Below are positions 53,234 through 61,657 of a DNA stretch of 64,000 bases, one piece after another (position 1 is the stretch's first letter; every line of letters starts with the position of its first letter). The stretch is taken from NCBI GenBank assembly GCA_019187195.1, contig JABAQT010000030.1:123236-187235 (forward strand). Reading direction: 5' to 3'. The notes under the pieces are model-generated. The model saw only the letters and a program-made list of their open reading frames with translations, had not been told where the DNA came from and did no database searches. Origin of the DNA: Bryobacteraceae bacterium (GTDB lineage Bacteria > Acidobacteriota > Terriglobia > Bryobacterales > Bryobacteraceae). The position numbers and the translations under genes are program-made.

Positions 53234-54421
53234 CTAGGCGAGCGCAGCCTTGAGAATTTCGCGCAACCGCCTGGCGACGACTTCCGCTTCCCCGGGCTGG
53301 GTCATCCAGGGATTGATGATGAGCTCCTCGCGAGACCCTGGCACCACCTCGATCGAGGGGTCGCCTTCCCGCAGTTTCTTCACCACATCCAACACCGTGA
53401 TCTTGCTCTGATCCCAATTGACGTGGAGATGGGGAACATGGTTGGCGATGGGGGGCACCTGAACATCGGAACGGACGGTGGGAATGGCGCGGATCGTGTC
53501 GGCGATGTACTTCACCCGGCGATCGCCTTCCCTGCGGTCGGCATCGTGGTCGCGCTTGAAGTAGAGTTCGAGCGCCACCAGCATCCCGAGGATCTCTTCC
53601 TTGTTGACCTTGCAGCCCCTGCCTATCGAATCGCTGTAGGGCGAGGTGTTGAGGCGCGCGGCTTCAATGAGATCCTTACGCCCGAACAGCAAACCCGCGC
53701 TCTGGGGGCCGCAAATATTCTTGCCCCCGGAAAAGGTCACCAGGTCGAAGCCCATCTTGATGTACTTCGAGAGGTTCTCGACGGGAGGCACGTCCGCCGC
53801 CGCATCATTGAAGGTGGGAACGTTGTGCTTCTTGCCGAGGTTGATGAACTCCTGAATCTTGATCTGGCCGCGCGGATCGGCGTCGTTGAAGAAGAGCATC
53901 ATGGCGGTACGCTCGTTGACGGCGCGATCGAGATCCTCGCTGGTTTCCACTTCCACCATCTTGATGCCATTCGAACGGACGGCATGATCGTAGCCGTAGC
54001 GATGACTCTTCTGGATGATGACTTCGTTCTTCATGCCGGTGGTATCCGGAAGCCTGCGGATCTTTTCCTGATCCTTGCCGGCGACACAAGCCGAAGTGCC
54101 GCACATGAGAGCCCCCGCGGCGCCGGAGGTCACCATCGCCGCTTCGGCCCCTACCAGTTCGGCGATGCGTTTCCCAACTGCGTCCTGGAGTTCGATCAGC
54201 GGGACGAACTGCTTCGAAGCGTATTGCATCGCCGCCATCACCTCCGGCGGCATGAGAGAGGCGGTAAGCGTGGTGTAACTGCCGGCGGCATTTATGAACG
54301 GGCGAATCCCCAGTTCCTTGAAATAGTCGCGCTTGGCGATTGTTTTTGCGCTCGCCCCGCTCAGCCCTCCCAGGGCGGGGATGGCGGGGATGGTTTGCAG
54401 AAAGCGGCGTCGATTCGGCAT
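53234..54421 (-). CDS. Exported SelA-like PLP-dependent protein with Tat signal
   Basis: 395 residues. The N-terminus MPNRRRFLQTIPAIPALGGLSGASA is a twin-arginine signal, so the enzyme is probably exported folded. The body matches the SelA/class V-type fold: NAAGSYTTLTASLMPPEV, VTSGAAGALMCGTSACVAG and the Schiff-base Lys in FSGGKNICGPQSAG. The fold is shared by L-seryl-tRNA(Sec) selenium transferase and the D-glucosaminate-6-phosphate ammonia-lyase (DgaE-type) group. The export signal makes a tRNA substrate implausible, so a lyase-type activity is more likely. Confidence 0.83.
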   Translation of the reverse strand: MPNRRRFLQTIPAIPALGGLSGASAKTIAKRDYFKELGIRPFINAAGSYTTLTASLMPPEVMAAMQYASKQFVPLIELQDAVGKRIAELVGAEAAMVTSGAAGALMCGTSACVAGKDQEKIRRLPDTTGMKNEVIIQKSHRYGYDHAVRSNGIKMVEVETSEDLDRAVNERTAMMLFFNDADPRGQIKIQEFINLGKKHNVPTFNDAAADVPPVENLSKYIKMGFDLVTFSGGKNICGPQSAGLLFGRKDLIEAARLNTSPYSDSIGRGCKVNKEEILGMLVALELYFKRDHDADRREGDRRVKYIADTIRAIPTVRSDVQVPPIANHVPHLHVNWDQSKITVLDVVKKLREGDPSIEVVPGSREELIINPWMTQPGEAEVVARRLREILKAALA

Positions 54422-54439
54422 GGTGTTGATCCTTCGGCC

Positions 54440-55357
54440 TCAGTCTACCAGATTAGACAGAAGGCGTTTTTCGAGGATCCTGCCCGGACGGTAGTTTTCG
54501 CAGCGGAGAAAGTGGGCGGCGGCCTGGGCCAGTGCTTCGGCGGGCATCAGACCGATGATCTCGCTGCCGGCAATCGCGACTCCGGCGGCCTCGGCTTCGC
54601 TACGCACCGCCTCGAAGACAGTGTGCAGCGGAGTCACTTCGAAATCGGTGAGATTCATCGACACCTGGGCCTGGCCTCGCGACTCGAGGAACACGCCCAT
54701 GGCTTTGACATGAGGCAACCCTCCCGACGAGGCGCGAATCTTACGAGCGATCCTACGGGCCACTCCTATATCGCCCGTGTCGAGATTCACGTTGAAGGCA
54801 AGCAGAAACTTTCGGGCTCCGACGGCGCTGGCGCCCGCTGTGGGGTGCAGTTGGGGTCCGCCGGCATCGGGTGCGCGGGATGGGTCGGCGGCGGCAGCCT
54901 CGCGCAATGCTTCCCATCCGCCGCGGCGGATGTTCTCGAGGTTGCGGCGCTCGGAACGCAAGGCGGCGGCTTCATAGAAATAGATGGGGACGCCCAGTTC
55001 AGTGGCGATTCTCGAGCCCAGGGAATGGGCCAGTTCCGCGCACTCCGCGAGCGTGATGCCCTCGATGGGAACAAGGGGCACGACATCGGCGGCGCCAATG
55101 CGCGGGTGCACGCCATGGTGGGAACGGATGTCGATCAGTTCCACGGCTTTGCGCACGCCGCGAAACGCCCCCTCGACCACGGCCGCGGGCGGCCCGGCGA
55201 AGGTGACGACGCCGCGGTTATGATCCCTATCGCACTCCCATCCGAGCAGATGCACGCCCGCGGCCGACGTAATGGCCTGGACAATCGCCTCGACCTTGCC
55301 CCTGTCCCTGCCTTCGGAAAAATTCGGAACACATTCGATCAGCTTCCCATCCACCAC
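54440..55357 (-). CDS. ftcD: Glutamate formimidoyltransferase
   Basis: 305 residues, the size of stand-alone formiminotransferase. Text IECVPNFSEGRDRGKV, DRDHNRGVVTFAG, and the active-site run IRSHHGVHPRIGAADVVPLVP are diagnostic. N- and C-terminal subdomains are both present (the second includes GVARRIARKIRASSGGLPHVKAMG). It transfers the formimino group of formiminoglutamate to tetrahydrofolate in histidine breakdown. It overlaps the HutI-like gene by 19 bases, which fits the pathway, although that partner looks degenerate. Start ATG 55357. Confidence 0.95.
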   Translation of the reverse strand: MVDGKLIECVPNFSEGRDRGKVEAIVQAITSAAGVHLLGWECDRDHNRGVVTFAGPPAAVVEGAFRGVRKAVELIDIRSHHGVHPRIGAADVVPLVPIEGITLAECAELAHSLGSRIATELGVPIYFYEAAALRSERRNLENIRRGGWEALREAAAADPSRAPDAGGPQLHPTAGASAVGARKFLLAFNVNLDTGDIGVARRIARKIRASSGGLPHVKAMGVFLESRGQAQVSMNLTDFEVTPLHTVFEAVRSEAEAAGVAIAGSEIIGLMPAEALAQAAAHFLRCENYRPGRILEKRLLSNLVD

Positions 55358-56169
55358 CGGTCTCCTCGCTGGTAGACTATTTTTCCGCGTTTAATGACGG
55401 TCCGGACCAGGTTCACTCCGAAATGATACGGGATTTGACGGTAGTCCGGCACCTGGAGCAGAACGGCGTCGGCCTGGCGGTCCGGTTCGAGGGCTCCGGC
55501 GATTCTCCCGATGCCGAGCAAATGGGCCGCGTTCGTCGTGGCGGCGGAGATGGCTTCCTCGATCGTGAGATTCATCTGAAGACAGGCCAGGGCGATCGCG
55601 GCCTGCATACTGCAGCTTCGAATGGAGGCCGCGTCAAAGCCGGTGGCAAGGGCGAGGGCCCGGCCGCCGTCAATATATTCCCTGGGGCGGATGGCAACTG
55701 TACCGGCAAGGAGGTTGGCAAGAGGCTTGACGAGGGCGGCGGGTTGAGAGCTTTCCTGCTCCAGCCTTACCACGTCGACCAGCGCGGCGCGAGCCTTCTT
55801 GAAGAGATGGCGGTACTTGCGCACGGCGGTGGCGCATCCGATGGTGGTCGTTCCGTGTTCAAGCAGGAGCGCGGTTCTGCGTTCGATGGCAAGCAATGTC
55901 GGCGTGTGCCCCAGCAAGTCCATGCACGGATCAACGAATCCCGGAAGCACGACACAACCCGAGGCGTCGACGACATTGGCGCCGCGAGCCCTGGCCAGAT
56001 TCACTACACGCCGCGTGGCGCCCGCTTCGACGATGGTTTCACCGGCGATCAGCAGGCTGCCTTCCTCGATGACGCCAAGTTCTCGCATGCGGGACCCGCG
56101 GCGGGGTTCCACGGAGCCGCGCAGAGTGAGCAACTGGCGCGCTCCCCTCACCAGGAGGGGCGCCGTCAT
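55339..56169 (-). CDS. Shortened imidazolonepropionase-like (HutI) amidohydrolase lacking metal ligands
   Basis: 276 residues, against about 400 for HutI. The N-terminal strand region (ASGCVVLPGFVDPCMDLLGHTP) has Cys82 and Asp84 where the metal-binding HTH of PGFVDPHTH should be. The middle of the TIM barrel is missing, and the sequence passes from LLEHGTTTIGC to a C-terminal part with LACLQMNLTIEEAISAATTNAAHLLG, typical of HutI. It is coupled to FtcD by a 19-base overlap. It is either a non-catalytic relic kept in the operon or a fold with a new role. No internal stop or frameshift is visible. Confidence 0.75.
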   Translation of the reverse strand: MTAPLLVRGARQLLTLRGSVEPRRGSRMRELGVIEEGSLLIAGETIVEAGATRRVVNLARARGANVVDASGCVVLPGFVDPCMDLLGHTPTLLAIERRTALLLEHGTTTIGCATAVRKYRHLFKKARAALVDVVRLEQESSQPAALVKPLANLLAGTVAIRPREYIDGGRALALATGFDAASIRSCSMQAAIALACLQMNLTIEEAISAATTNAAHLLGIGRIAGALEPDRQADAVLLQVPDYRQIPYHFGVNLVRTVIKRGKIVYQRGDRWWMGS

Positions 56170-56230
56170 TGCCTTACTCTACCCCGTGGGGCGCGAAAGC
56201 TTCAAGACGCCGGCGTTCAATTGACGCGGT

Positions 56231-57049
56231 TCAATTCATCCCCGCCGCCCAGCGGCGAAGCGACTGGAGACGCTTTTCGACATCTTCTTTGTCGCGCGCG
56301 CCGGGGGCGAGCGTGAGATACTTCCGCAGATCGCGCGCCGCGTCGTGGAAGTTGCGCATCTGGAGGTGGAGATATCCCCGCTGGCGATACTCGAGAGCCT
56401 CCCCGGGTGCGGCATCGACCAGCAGATCCTGCACCTCGAGCGCCTTTGCCCACGTACCGCGGCGCAGGTAGGCGGCGCGAAGATTGTTCAACATCCGGAG
56501 CGCCATCTGGCGCTTGCTCACCGGGGCAAGCGCGGTCCAGTTGTCCGAGAGATCCATTCCCGTGACCTTGCTCGCCAGAGCGAGACACTCCTCTCCGCCA
56601 AGAACTCTGCCCGCATGGAAAGGATCGATGTAGCGCCGTGTCTCGCCGTCGTTGTATTCCACGAGAAAATGCCCCGGCATTCCGATTCCGCAAATAGGCC
56701 GGCCGAGCCGGCGGCTGATCTCGATGTACACAAGCGAGAGAGTGATGGGAAGACCGGTCCGCTCCACCAGCACCTGGTTCAGACAACTGTTGAAGGGACT
56801 GTAATAATCGTCCTCGTTGCCGCGAAAGCCCAACTCCTCGAACAGAAAATGATTGGCCTTCCCGATATATTCGAGACCGGTGCTTTCCTCGAGAATGCGT
56901 TCGGCGAGTTCGCTCGCGTAGGAATCGAGGAGACCGATCCAGGGTTCCGCCTCGAGATCGGGAAACTCGATGCGGGCAATGTCGAGCGCGGCGACATCGA
57001 GCGGGATGTCTTCGTCGTGACACACGAGCAAACGCAGCAGGTCCTTCAC
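56231..57049 (-). CDS. SirB1-like transglutaminase-fold protein with TPR tail
   Basis: 272 residues from the GTG at 57049 (a TTG at 57082 is possible). Text IPLDVAALDIARIEFPDLE, the core FNSCLNQVLVERTGLPITL, then SLVYIEISRRLGRPICGIGMPGHFLV and RYIDPFHAGRVL match the SirB1/PF13369 family, with the Cys-His-Asp type residues of a transglutaminase fold. A TPR-like helical tail (about 175-272) follows. The role in most bacteria is unknown. It may be cotranscribed with upstream genes on the same strand. Confidence 0.85.
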   Translation of the reverse strand: MKDLLRLLVCHDEDIPLDVAALDIARIEFPDLEAEPWIGLLDSYASELAERILEESTGLEYIGKANHFLFEELGFRGNEDDYYSPFNSCLNQVLVERTGLPITLSLVYIEISRRLGRPICGIGMPGHFLVEYNDGETRRYIDPFHAGRVLGGEECLALASKVTGMDLSDNWTALAPVSKRQMALRMLNNLRAAYLRRGTWAKALEVQDLLVDAAPGEALEYRQRGYLHLQMRNFHDAARDLRKYLTLAPGARDKEDVEKRLQSLRRWAAGMN

Positions 57050-57165
57050 TCGCCCGGTAGAATAGCATAACGGCCGCGACAAACCCTGTCGAAAACAGCT
57101 TCGGCCTGGCTCCGCCGCGGACGGTCATCACCTCGGCCGGGTTGAGAGCAAGGAGGGCACATGTT

Positions 57166-57930
57166 CTAGGCGCGCAGTTGGGGAGTGGGAAGTTGTTCGG
57201 CGTCCTGACTCGACGAGTCGGCCGGCTCAGTGAGCCGCAACTGTTCCCCGTCGATGTCCGGAGCCGTATCCTTCTCGACGTGAGGGGAGTTCGCCACTGG
57301 TACCGTACCAGGACATAACGCCCGCCAAATGATGTAGAGCCGGACCAGGTAAGTGAGAACTAAAATTACATTACCGCCGGTGACGAGGCTCCGCGACATC
57401 TGCCGCAGCGAGTGCCCGATAGCGTCCCCGGCGAGTTGAATACCGAGGCCGGCGGTGATCAGCAGCCGTTGACGGTCCATGTGGCGGACCAGCACGGTCC
57501 ACAGCGTGAGATTCACGAACATCGACCCGAAACTGAAGTTGCGGGCCAACTGAGTCATCCATCGATTGAAAGCCGGATCGTAGGCCTGCCAGGTGGCCAG
57601 CCCCATGAAAAGTATGCTTCCAAGGATGAGAGAGAACAGGCGTCCGGCGCGGTTTTCTTCGCTGATGGACTGGTAAAGCATGTGGACCTGCGACAGGAAC
57701 AGCGCGGAAAGCGTTACGCCCTCGCCAATCCAATAGAACACCACCGTACTCGGAGTGTAATGGTGGAAGTCCATGATGGCCGCCAGATTGACGATCGTGC
57801 TGAGGAATTCCGAAACCAGCAGGAGGAGAAGAAAAGGATATCGCTTGAAAGTTCCCCGGATCAGGGCAGTGATGATTAAGACCTGAAACAGCAGACTGAT
57901 CGGAACGGAAATCCAGTAGATTCTTTCCAT
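57166..57930 (-). CDS. Polytopic membrane protein of unknown function
   Basis: 254 residues with about six or seven hydrophobic segments between residues 8 and 205, then a hydrophilic acidic tail of some 45 residues. Charged loop text (QSISEENRAGRL, VRHMDRQRLL) separates the helices. I do not recognise a named family; proteins of this size and layout occur repeatedly in Acidobacteria. Single gene between the SirB1-like gene and the hybrid kinase. Confidence 0.7.
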   Translation of the reverse strand: MERIYWISVPISLLFQVLIITALIRGTFKRYPFLLLLLVSEFLSTIVNLAAIMDFHHYTPSTVVFYWIGEGVTLSALFLSQVHMLYQSISEENRAGRLFSLILGSILFMGLATWQAYDPAFNRWMTQLARNFSFGSMFVNLTLWTVLVRHMDRQRLLITAGLGIQLAGDAIGHSLRQMSRSLVTGGNVILVLTYLVRLYIIWRALCPGTVPVANSPHVEKDTAPDIDGEQLRLTEPADSSSQDAEQLPTPQLRA

Positions 57931-58004
57931 ATGTCAACAGGACGCCTGGTTCACCCAATTTCATTATCGGCGTCGCGGACGGGGATTACGATGAGGGAAA
58001 TTGA

Positions 58005-59918
58005 TTAGTTCTTGGACGAATCTAGTACTGCACGCACGGTCGAGGTTAACGAACTGAGCGTAAAAGGCTTCTGGAGAAAACCCGCATCCGGGGGTAACAT
58101 CCCGGATGCAAATGAGGGGTCATCGGTAAACCCCGACATATAAAGAACTCTCATGTCGGGATGAATCTCGCGCAACCGTGCAATCAATTGTGGCCCGGCC
58201 AATTGCGGAAGTGAAATTTCCATTACTGTAAGATGGATCCGCCGGGCGGGTTCGGCGGCAATGCGCAGCGCCTCTTCCGGAGTCGTGGCGGTTATTACCT
58301 CGTACCCCTGGCGGGTGAGCACCCGGGAAATAAGGGACAGAATGCTCTCTTCGCTGTCCACCACCAGGACGGTTTCCAACTTCTCCGGTGGAGGCGCTTC
58401 CTCCCGGCGGCGGTACGCGGTCTCCGGCGGCGGCTCGATCGAGGGTTCGGGACCGGGGGCAAGGGGAAACCGCAGCACAAAATCGGCCGTCTGCCCGCCG
58501 CGGGACGGCGAACGCTCGAGACGAACCTGTATCCCCATCGCGCGCAGTTGAGAAGCCACCGGGGCCAGCCCGATCCCCGTGGCTTTTTCGACGTCGCTGA
58601 AGTAGGGCTCGGACCAATGCTCGATCCTCCTGTCGGAGACGTTGTCTAACGGCCCGAGACGCAGGGTGACGAACTGCCCCTTCCAATCCTCGAGCCCGAA
58701 GTCCGAGATGCGGGTTTCCCGGCCCGTTTCGGCCTCAAGGCGCCAACTCTCGGATCTGCCCTCGGAAGCGTTCTCGATCAGATCCCGCAGCGCGCGCTCG
58801 AGTCTGACCGCATCGGCGGAAACGGGAACCGGTTGCGAAGTCAGCCGCAAAGCGGCCTTCGGAGCAACACGGCGCATCAATTGGTTGAGGTCCACGACAG
58901 TTGCGGCGCCGGAAGAGGGCCGCCCGAACTGCAGGAGCTGCTGCGTGGCGCCGGCGCCGCGGTCGACGGCCTTACGAATTTCATCCATCGCGGAGAGCGC
59001 TTCGGAGTCCGACTGCGGAATGCGGTCCGCCAGCATTTCAGCATAGCCGGTGAGGATCATCCAGAGGTTGTTGAACTCGTGAGCGACATGGCGGGAAAGC
59101 CGCATGGCGGAGCCGGCCTCGCGTTCCTGGGTATACCGGCCAAGTTCGATGCGGCGTTCACTTTGCCCTGTGGTTACCACGCGCAGCGAGCGGACGCGCC
59201 CGCCGGAAACTTGCGGCTGGATGCGATCGGCGAGCCAGATGATTGCCCCGCCGGCGCGAGCCGCGCGGTACTCGACCGTGGCCTCCGCTCCCGATTCGAG
59301 GGCGGCTTCATAGACCCAGGCCACTCGCGCATGATCTTCCGCGTGTACGCGGTTGATCCAGGCGGCAACTCCTTCCCGGCCGAGCAGGCGCTCGGCGCCG
59401 CGATTGGCGAACTGGAGGTCGCCCGATTCGACATCGATCACCCAGACCGCCACCTGCAGTTCCTCGAGCAACCGCGCCGCTGGAGGCGCGGCATGGATGG
59501 GCTCCTCGACGGCGATCAGCGCTTCCCCATCAGCGCCCGCTTCCATGCCTGGCAAAGGAATCACCGACAGGCGGCAGGGGCGGCCCACGCCCGCCGCATC
59601 GAGCGCGGTGAACTCGATGCCGGATTCCGCGACGCCGGACTCGAGAGCGCCCGCCACGTGGGACTTCACCACCGCGGCCGGTATGAATTCGTCCAATCGA
59701 TGGCGGCCGGCCTCCTCATGCTTCAGTTGAAAACCCCGGCGGAAGGCGCGATTCGCCGAAACAAGGTGCAACTGCCGGGACACGATAGCCAGCGGAACCG
59801 GAACCAGCGCAAGGATTTCCTGGTAATAGCGAGTCTCGTTCTCGACGAGGGTGAGAATCCTCGCTACCTCCCTGGCGGTCCAGATGTCGAACTCGGCACG
59901 GTCCAAACAGCGCTCCAA
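58005..59918 (-). CDS. PAS-containing hybrid histidine kinase with degenerate receiver and ATPase motifs
   Basis: 637 residues. Two PAS-like sensor regions (about 25-130 and 145-270) are followed by an H-box (SRHVAHEFNNLWMILTGYAE), an N-box-like DLIENASEG and a C-terminal receiver (VLVVDSEESILSLIS to LQKPFTL). Two changes are clear: the receiver phosphoacceptor Asp is Glu (TVMEISLP, codon GAA), and the Gly-rich D-x-G-x-G box is not recognisable (LRLGPLDNVSD). No transmembrane segment is obvious. The receiver may be locked in an active-like state. Confidence 0.85.
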   Translation of the reverse strand: MERCLDRAEFDIWTAREVARILTLVENETRYYQEILALVPVPLAIVSRQLHLVSANRAFRRGFQLKHEEAGRHRLDEFIPAAVVKSHVAGALESGVAESGIEFTALDAAGVGRPCRLSVIPLPGMEAGADGEALIAVEEPIHAAPPAARLLEELQVAVWVIDVESGDLQFANRGAERLLGREGVAAWINRVHAEDHARVAWVYEAALESGAEATVEYRAARAGGAIIWLADRIQPQVSGGRVRSLRVVTTGQSERRIELGRYTQEREAGSAMRLSRHVAHEFNNLWMILTGYAEMLADRIPQSDSEALSAMDEIRKAVDRGAGATQQLLQFGRPSSGAATVVDLNQLMRRVAPKAALRLTSQPVPVSADAVRLERALRDLIENASEGRSESWRLEAETGRETRISDFGLEDWKGQFVTLRLGPLDNVSDRRIEHWSEPYFSDVEKATGIGLAPVASQLRAMGIQVRLERSPSRGGQTADFVLRFPLAPGPEPSIEPPPETAYRRREEAPPPEKLETVLVVDSEESILSLISRVLTRQGYEVITATTPEEALRIAAEPARRIHLTVMEISLPQLAGPQLIARLREIHPDMRVLYMSGFTDDPSFASGMLPPDAGFLQKPFTLSSLTSTVRAVLDSSKN

Positions 59919-60080
59919 TCATTGGAAGGGGAAAACCCTACCCAAGTGGCCAGTTTGGACTCGCGCGCGGGATCGAACAAGAGAACAGAGTCCTGGAACG
60001 TTGTAGTACCACGGAGGCGGAAGCGGGCACGGCGGCCGTGAAAAATATGGCGGGAGCCGCTCGATGAATCCGCCGAACCC

Positions 60081-61430
60081 TCACCTCACAACGGCTGGCA
60101 GATTCTCAACCAGACAGCGCAGTTCCGCCTCTTCCCTCGGGCCGAAACCACCGTCTTTGACATACGCCGCGACCAGGCGGCTGCTCCCGGGAACAGGTTC
60201 CAGAGCCAGCGTCCCCTCCGCGCTGCGGATACGCACCGAACTGGGAGCGTCCATCCGGCGCAGCGAGGCGCACTGCCGGGCCTGGTCATAGAGGCCGCGC
60301 AGAAGCGGCCCGTCAAAATAGGGACGCTCGCGTTCGGGCATGCAAATCTCGATCTCCGGATCTCCAGCGGCGATCACCGCGACAGCGGCAAAAACAGACC
60401 CGCTAACGGAAATGAAGCCGGTTTCCTTGCGCGGGACTTCCGGAGGCGGTTCGGCCATGCCGGTTTCGAACGTCAGTTCGGCTGGTTCCTCGAGGAAGTC
60501 GCCCGCGGCCGGAGAGAAACCGTTCCCGCACTGGGCTTCCGGAAGATCCGCCATGAATTCCGGCATCATCAGGGGCTCTTCGATATCGCCCCCGCGGCCG
60601 GGTTCGGGCGCGGCGGAAAGTTCGTCCACGTAGGAGGCGAGGCTCGGAAAATCGAGCGGCTCCTCGATGGCGGCTTCCGTCGAAGGCGCGGGAACAGGCG
60701 GTGGCGCGCTCTGATACTGAGTGGGGGCTCCCTGCGCGAGCGCGCTCAGGTTGTCGAGCGGATGGTCCATGTTCTTGCCGAGGAATGCCGGCAACTCCCG
60801 GCATTCGAAGCGGCAATCGTTCCAGGACAGGATTCTGGCGGCCGCCCTCGATCCGGACAGACGCTCGACCTCGCTGTAGACGATGCGGCCGGCCCTGACG
60901 CAGAGGTCACCGGATTCCTCCCGCTCATTGGTGACACGGAGCCAGGCTTCGTCGGGAAATCCGGCCGCCGATTCGAGCAGTTCAAAGGCGCTGACGGACC
61001 TCGGAACGGAATCCTCCTCGAACTGGCCAGCGGCCTCGAGGACGAGGTTTTTGAGCAGGGCGTAGTCCATACCCGCCGCCGCCGTCCGAATGCGGCGGTG
61101 GAGAGGGGCCCCCGGGCCGGGTTTGCGCGTAAGGATGAGAAAAATGGGCGGTCTTTGCTTGGCGAGGGATTCAATGATGAATTCGAGGCTGCCAGCTTCG
61201 CCCGGATGGCCGTCGAGGACGACAACCGCAATGCTGCCGCGGCGTACCAGGCGCAGGCTGTCCTGGGTGGAATCCATCGACACCACCTCGCATGGAGGCT
61301 TGCCCTTGCGGAGCGAGGTGAGCGCATCGAGGTAGCCCGCTGACGAGGGAGCCACGATGAGCACGTTCGAGCGGTCACTGGCGGGGCGCCAGGTGTGAAG
61401 CGGGTCGGACGGTGTGCCGGGCGGGTGCAT
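60081..61430 (-). CDS. DUF4388-type (PATAN-like) signalling protein with receiver-like N-terminus
   Basis: 449 residues. The N-terminal part (about 20-130) has a receiver-like alternation (NVLIVAPSSAGYLDALTSL, IAVVVLDGHPGEAGSLEF) without the full acidic pocket. The middle (about 140-215) matches the DUF4388 pattern: AFELLESAAGFPDEAWLRVT, GDLCVRAGRIVYSEVERL and ARILSWNDCRFECRE. The C-terminal 100 residues form a separate alpha/beta domain (DAPSSVRIRSAEGTLALEPV). DUF4388 proteins often sit in gliding and type IV pilus control clusters; PilG/PilH-like genes follow nearby on the other strand. Confidence 0.75.
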   Translation of the reverse strand: MHPPGTPSDPLHTWRPASDRSNVLIVAPSSAGYLDALTSLRKGKPPCEVVSMDSTQDSLRLVRRGSIAVVVLDGHPGEAGSLEFIIESLAKQRPPIFLILTRKPGPGAPLHRRIRTAAAGMDYALLKNLVLEAAGQFEEDSVPRSVSAFELLESAAGFPDEAWLRVTNEREESGDLCVRAGRIVYSEVERLSGSRAAARILSWNDCRFECRELPAFLGKNMDHPLDNLSALAQGAPTQYQSAPPPVPAPSTEAAIEEPLDFPSLASYVDELSAAPEPGRGGDIEEPLMMPEFMADLPEAQCGNGFSPAAGDFLEEPAELTFETGMAEPPPEVPRKETGFISVSGSVFAAVAVIAAGDPEIEICMPERERPYFDGPLLRGLYDQARQCASLRRMDAPSSVRIRSAEGTLALEPVPGSSRLVAAYVKDGGFGPREEAELRCLVENLPAVVR

Positions 61431-61657
61431 GTTTATCTACGCGGAAAGAGCCGCACTCTGATAAACGGATTTTTGGGCGCGGATCGTTATACCTGATGTG
61501 ACCTTAAATGGATTGCCCGAGGAGGGGCTCCCCCGTAGGAGGGGAACCGGCGTTAAGGTATCTCACCTATACAAGCAGGCAGTGGATACGCCGTTATTAG
61601 GGATGTAAGCGATCAGACCGCGAATCTGCTCGCCGCGGATTCTCATTAAGGGAAGTT

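Noticed and set aside
53423..55375. 650-codon plus-strand frame over the SelA-like and ftcD genes
   Set aside because: It spans two well-supported minus-strand genes and their intergenic gap, and has no recognisable domain.
61431..61657. Possible riboswitch before the PilG-like gene
   Set aside because: The region is GC-rich with an AGGAGGGG/CCCCC pairing, but it does not fit the c-di-GMP or other aptamer patterns I know.
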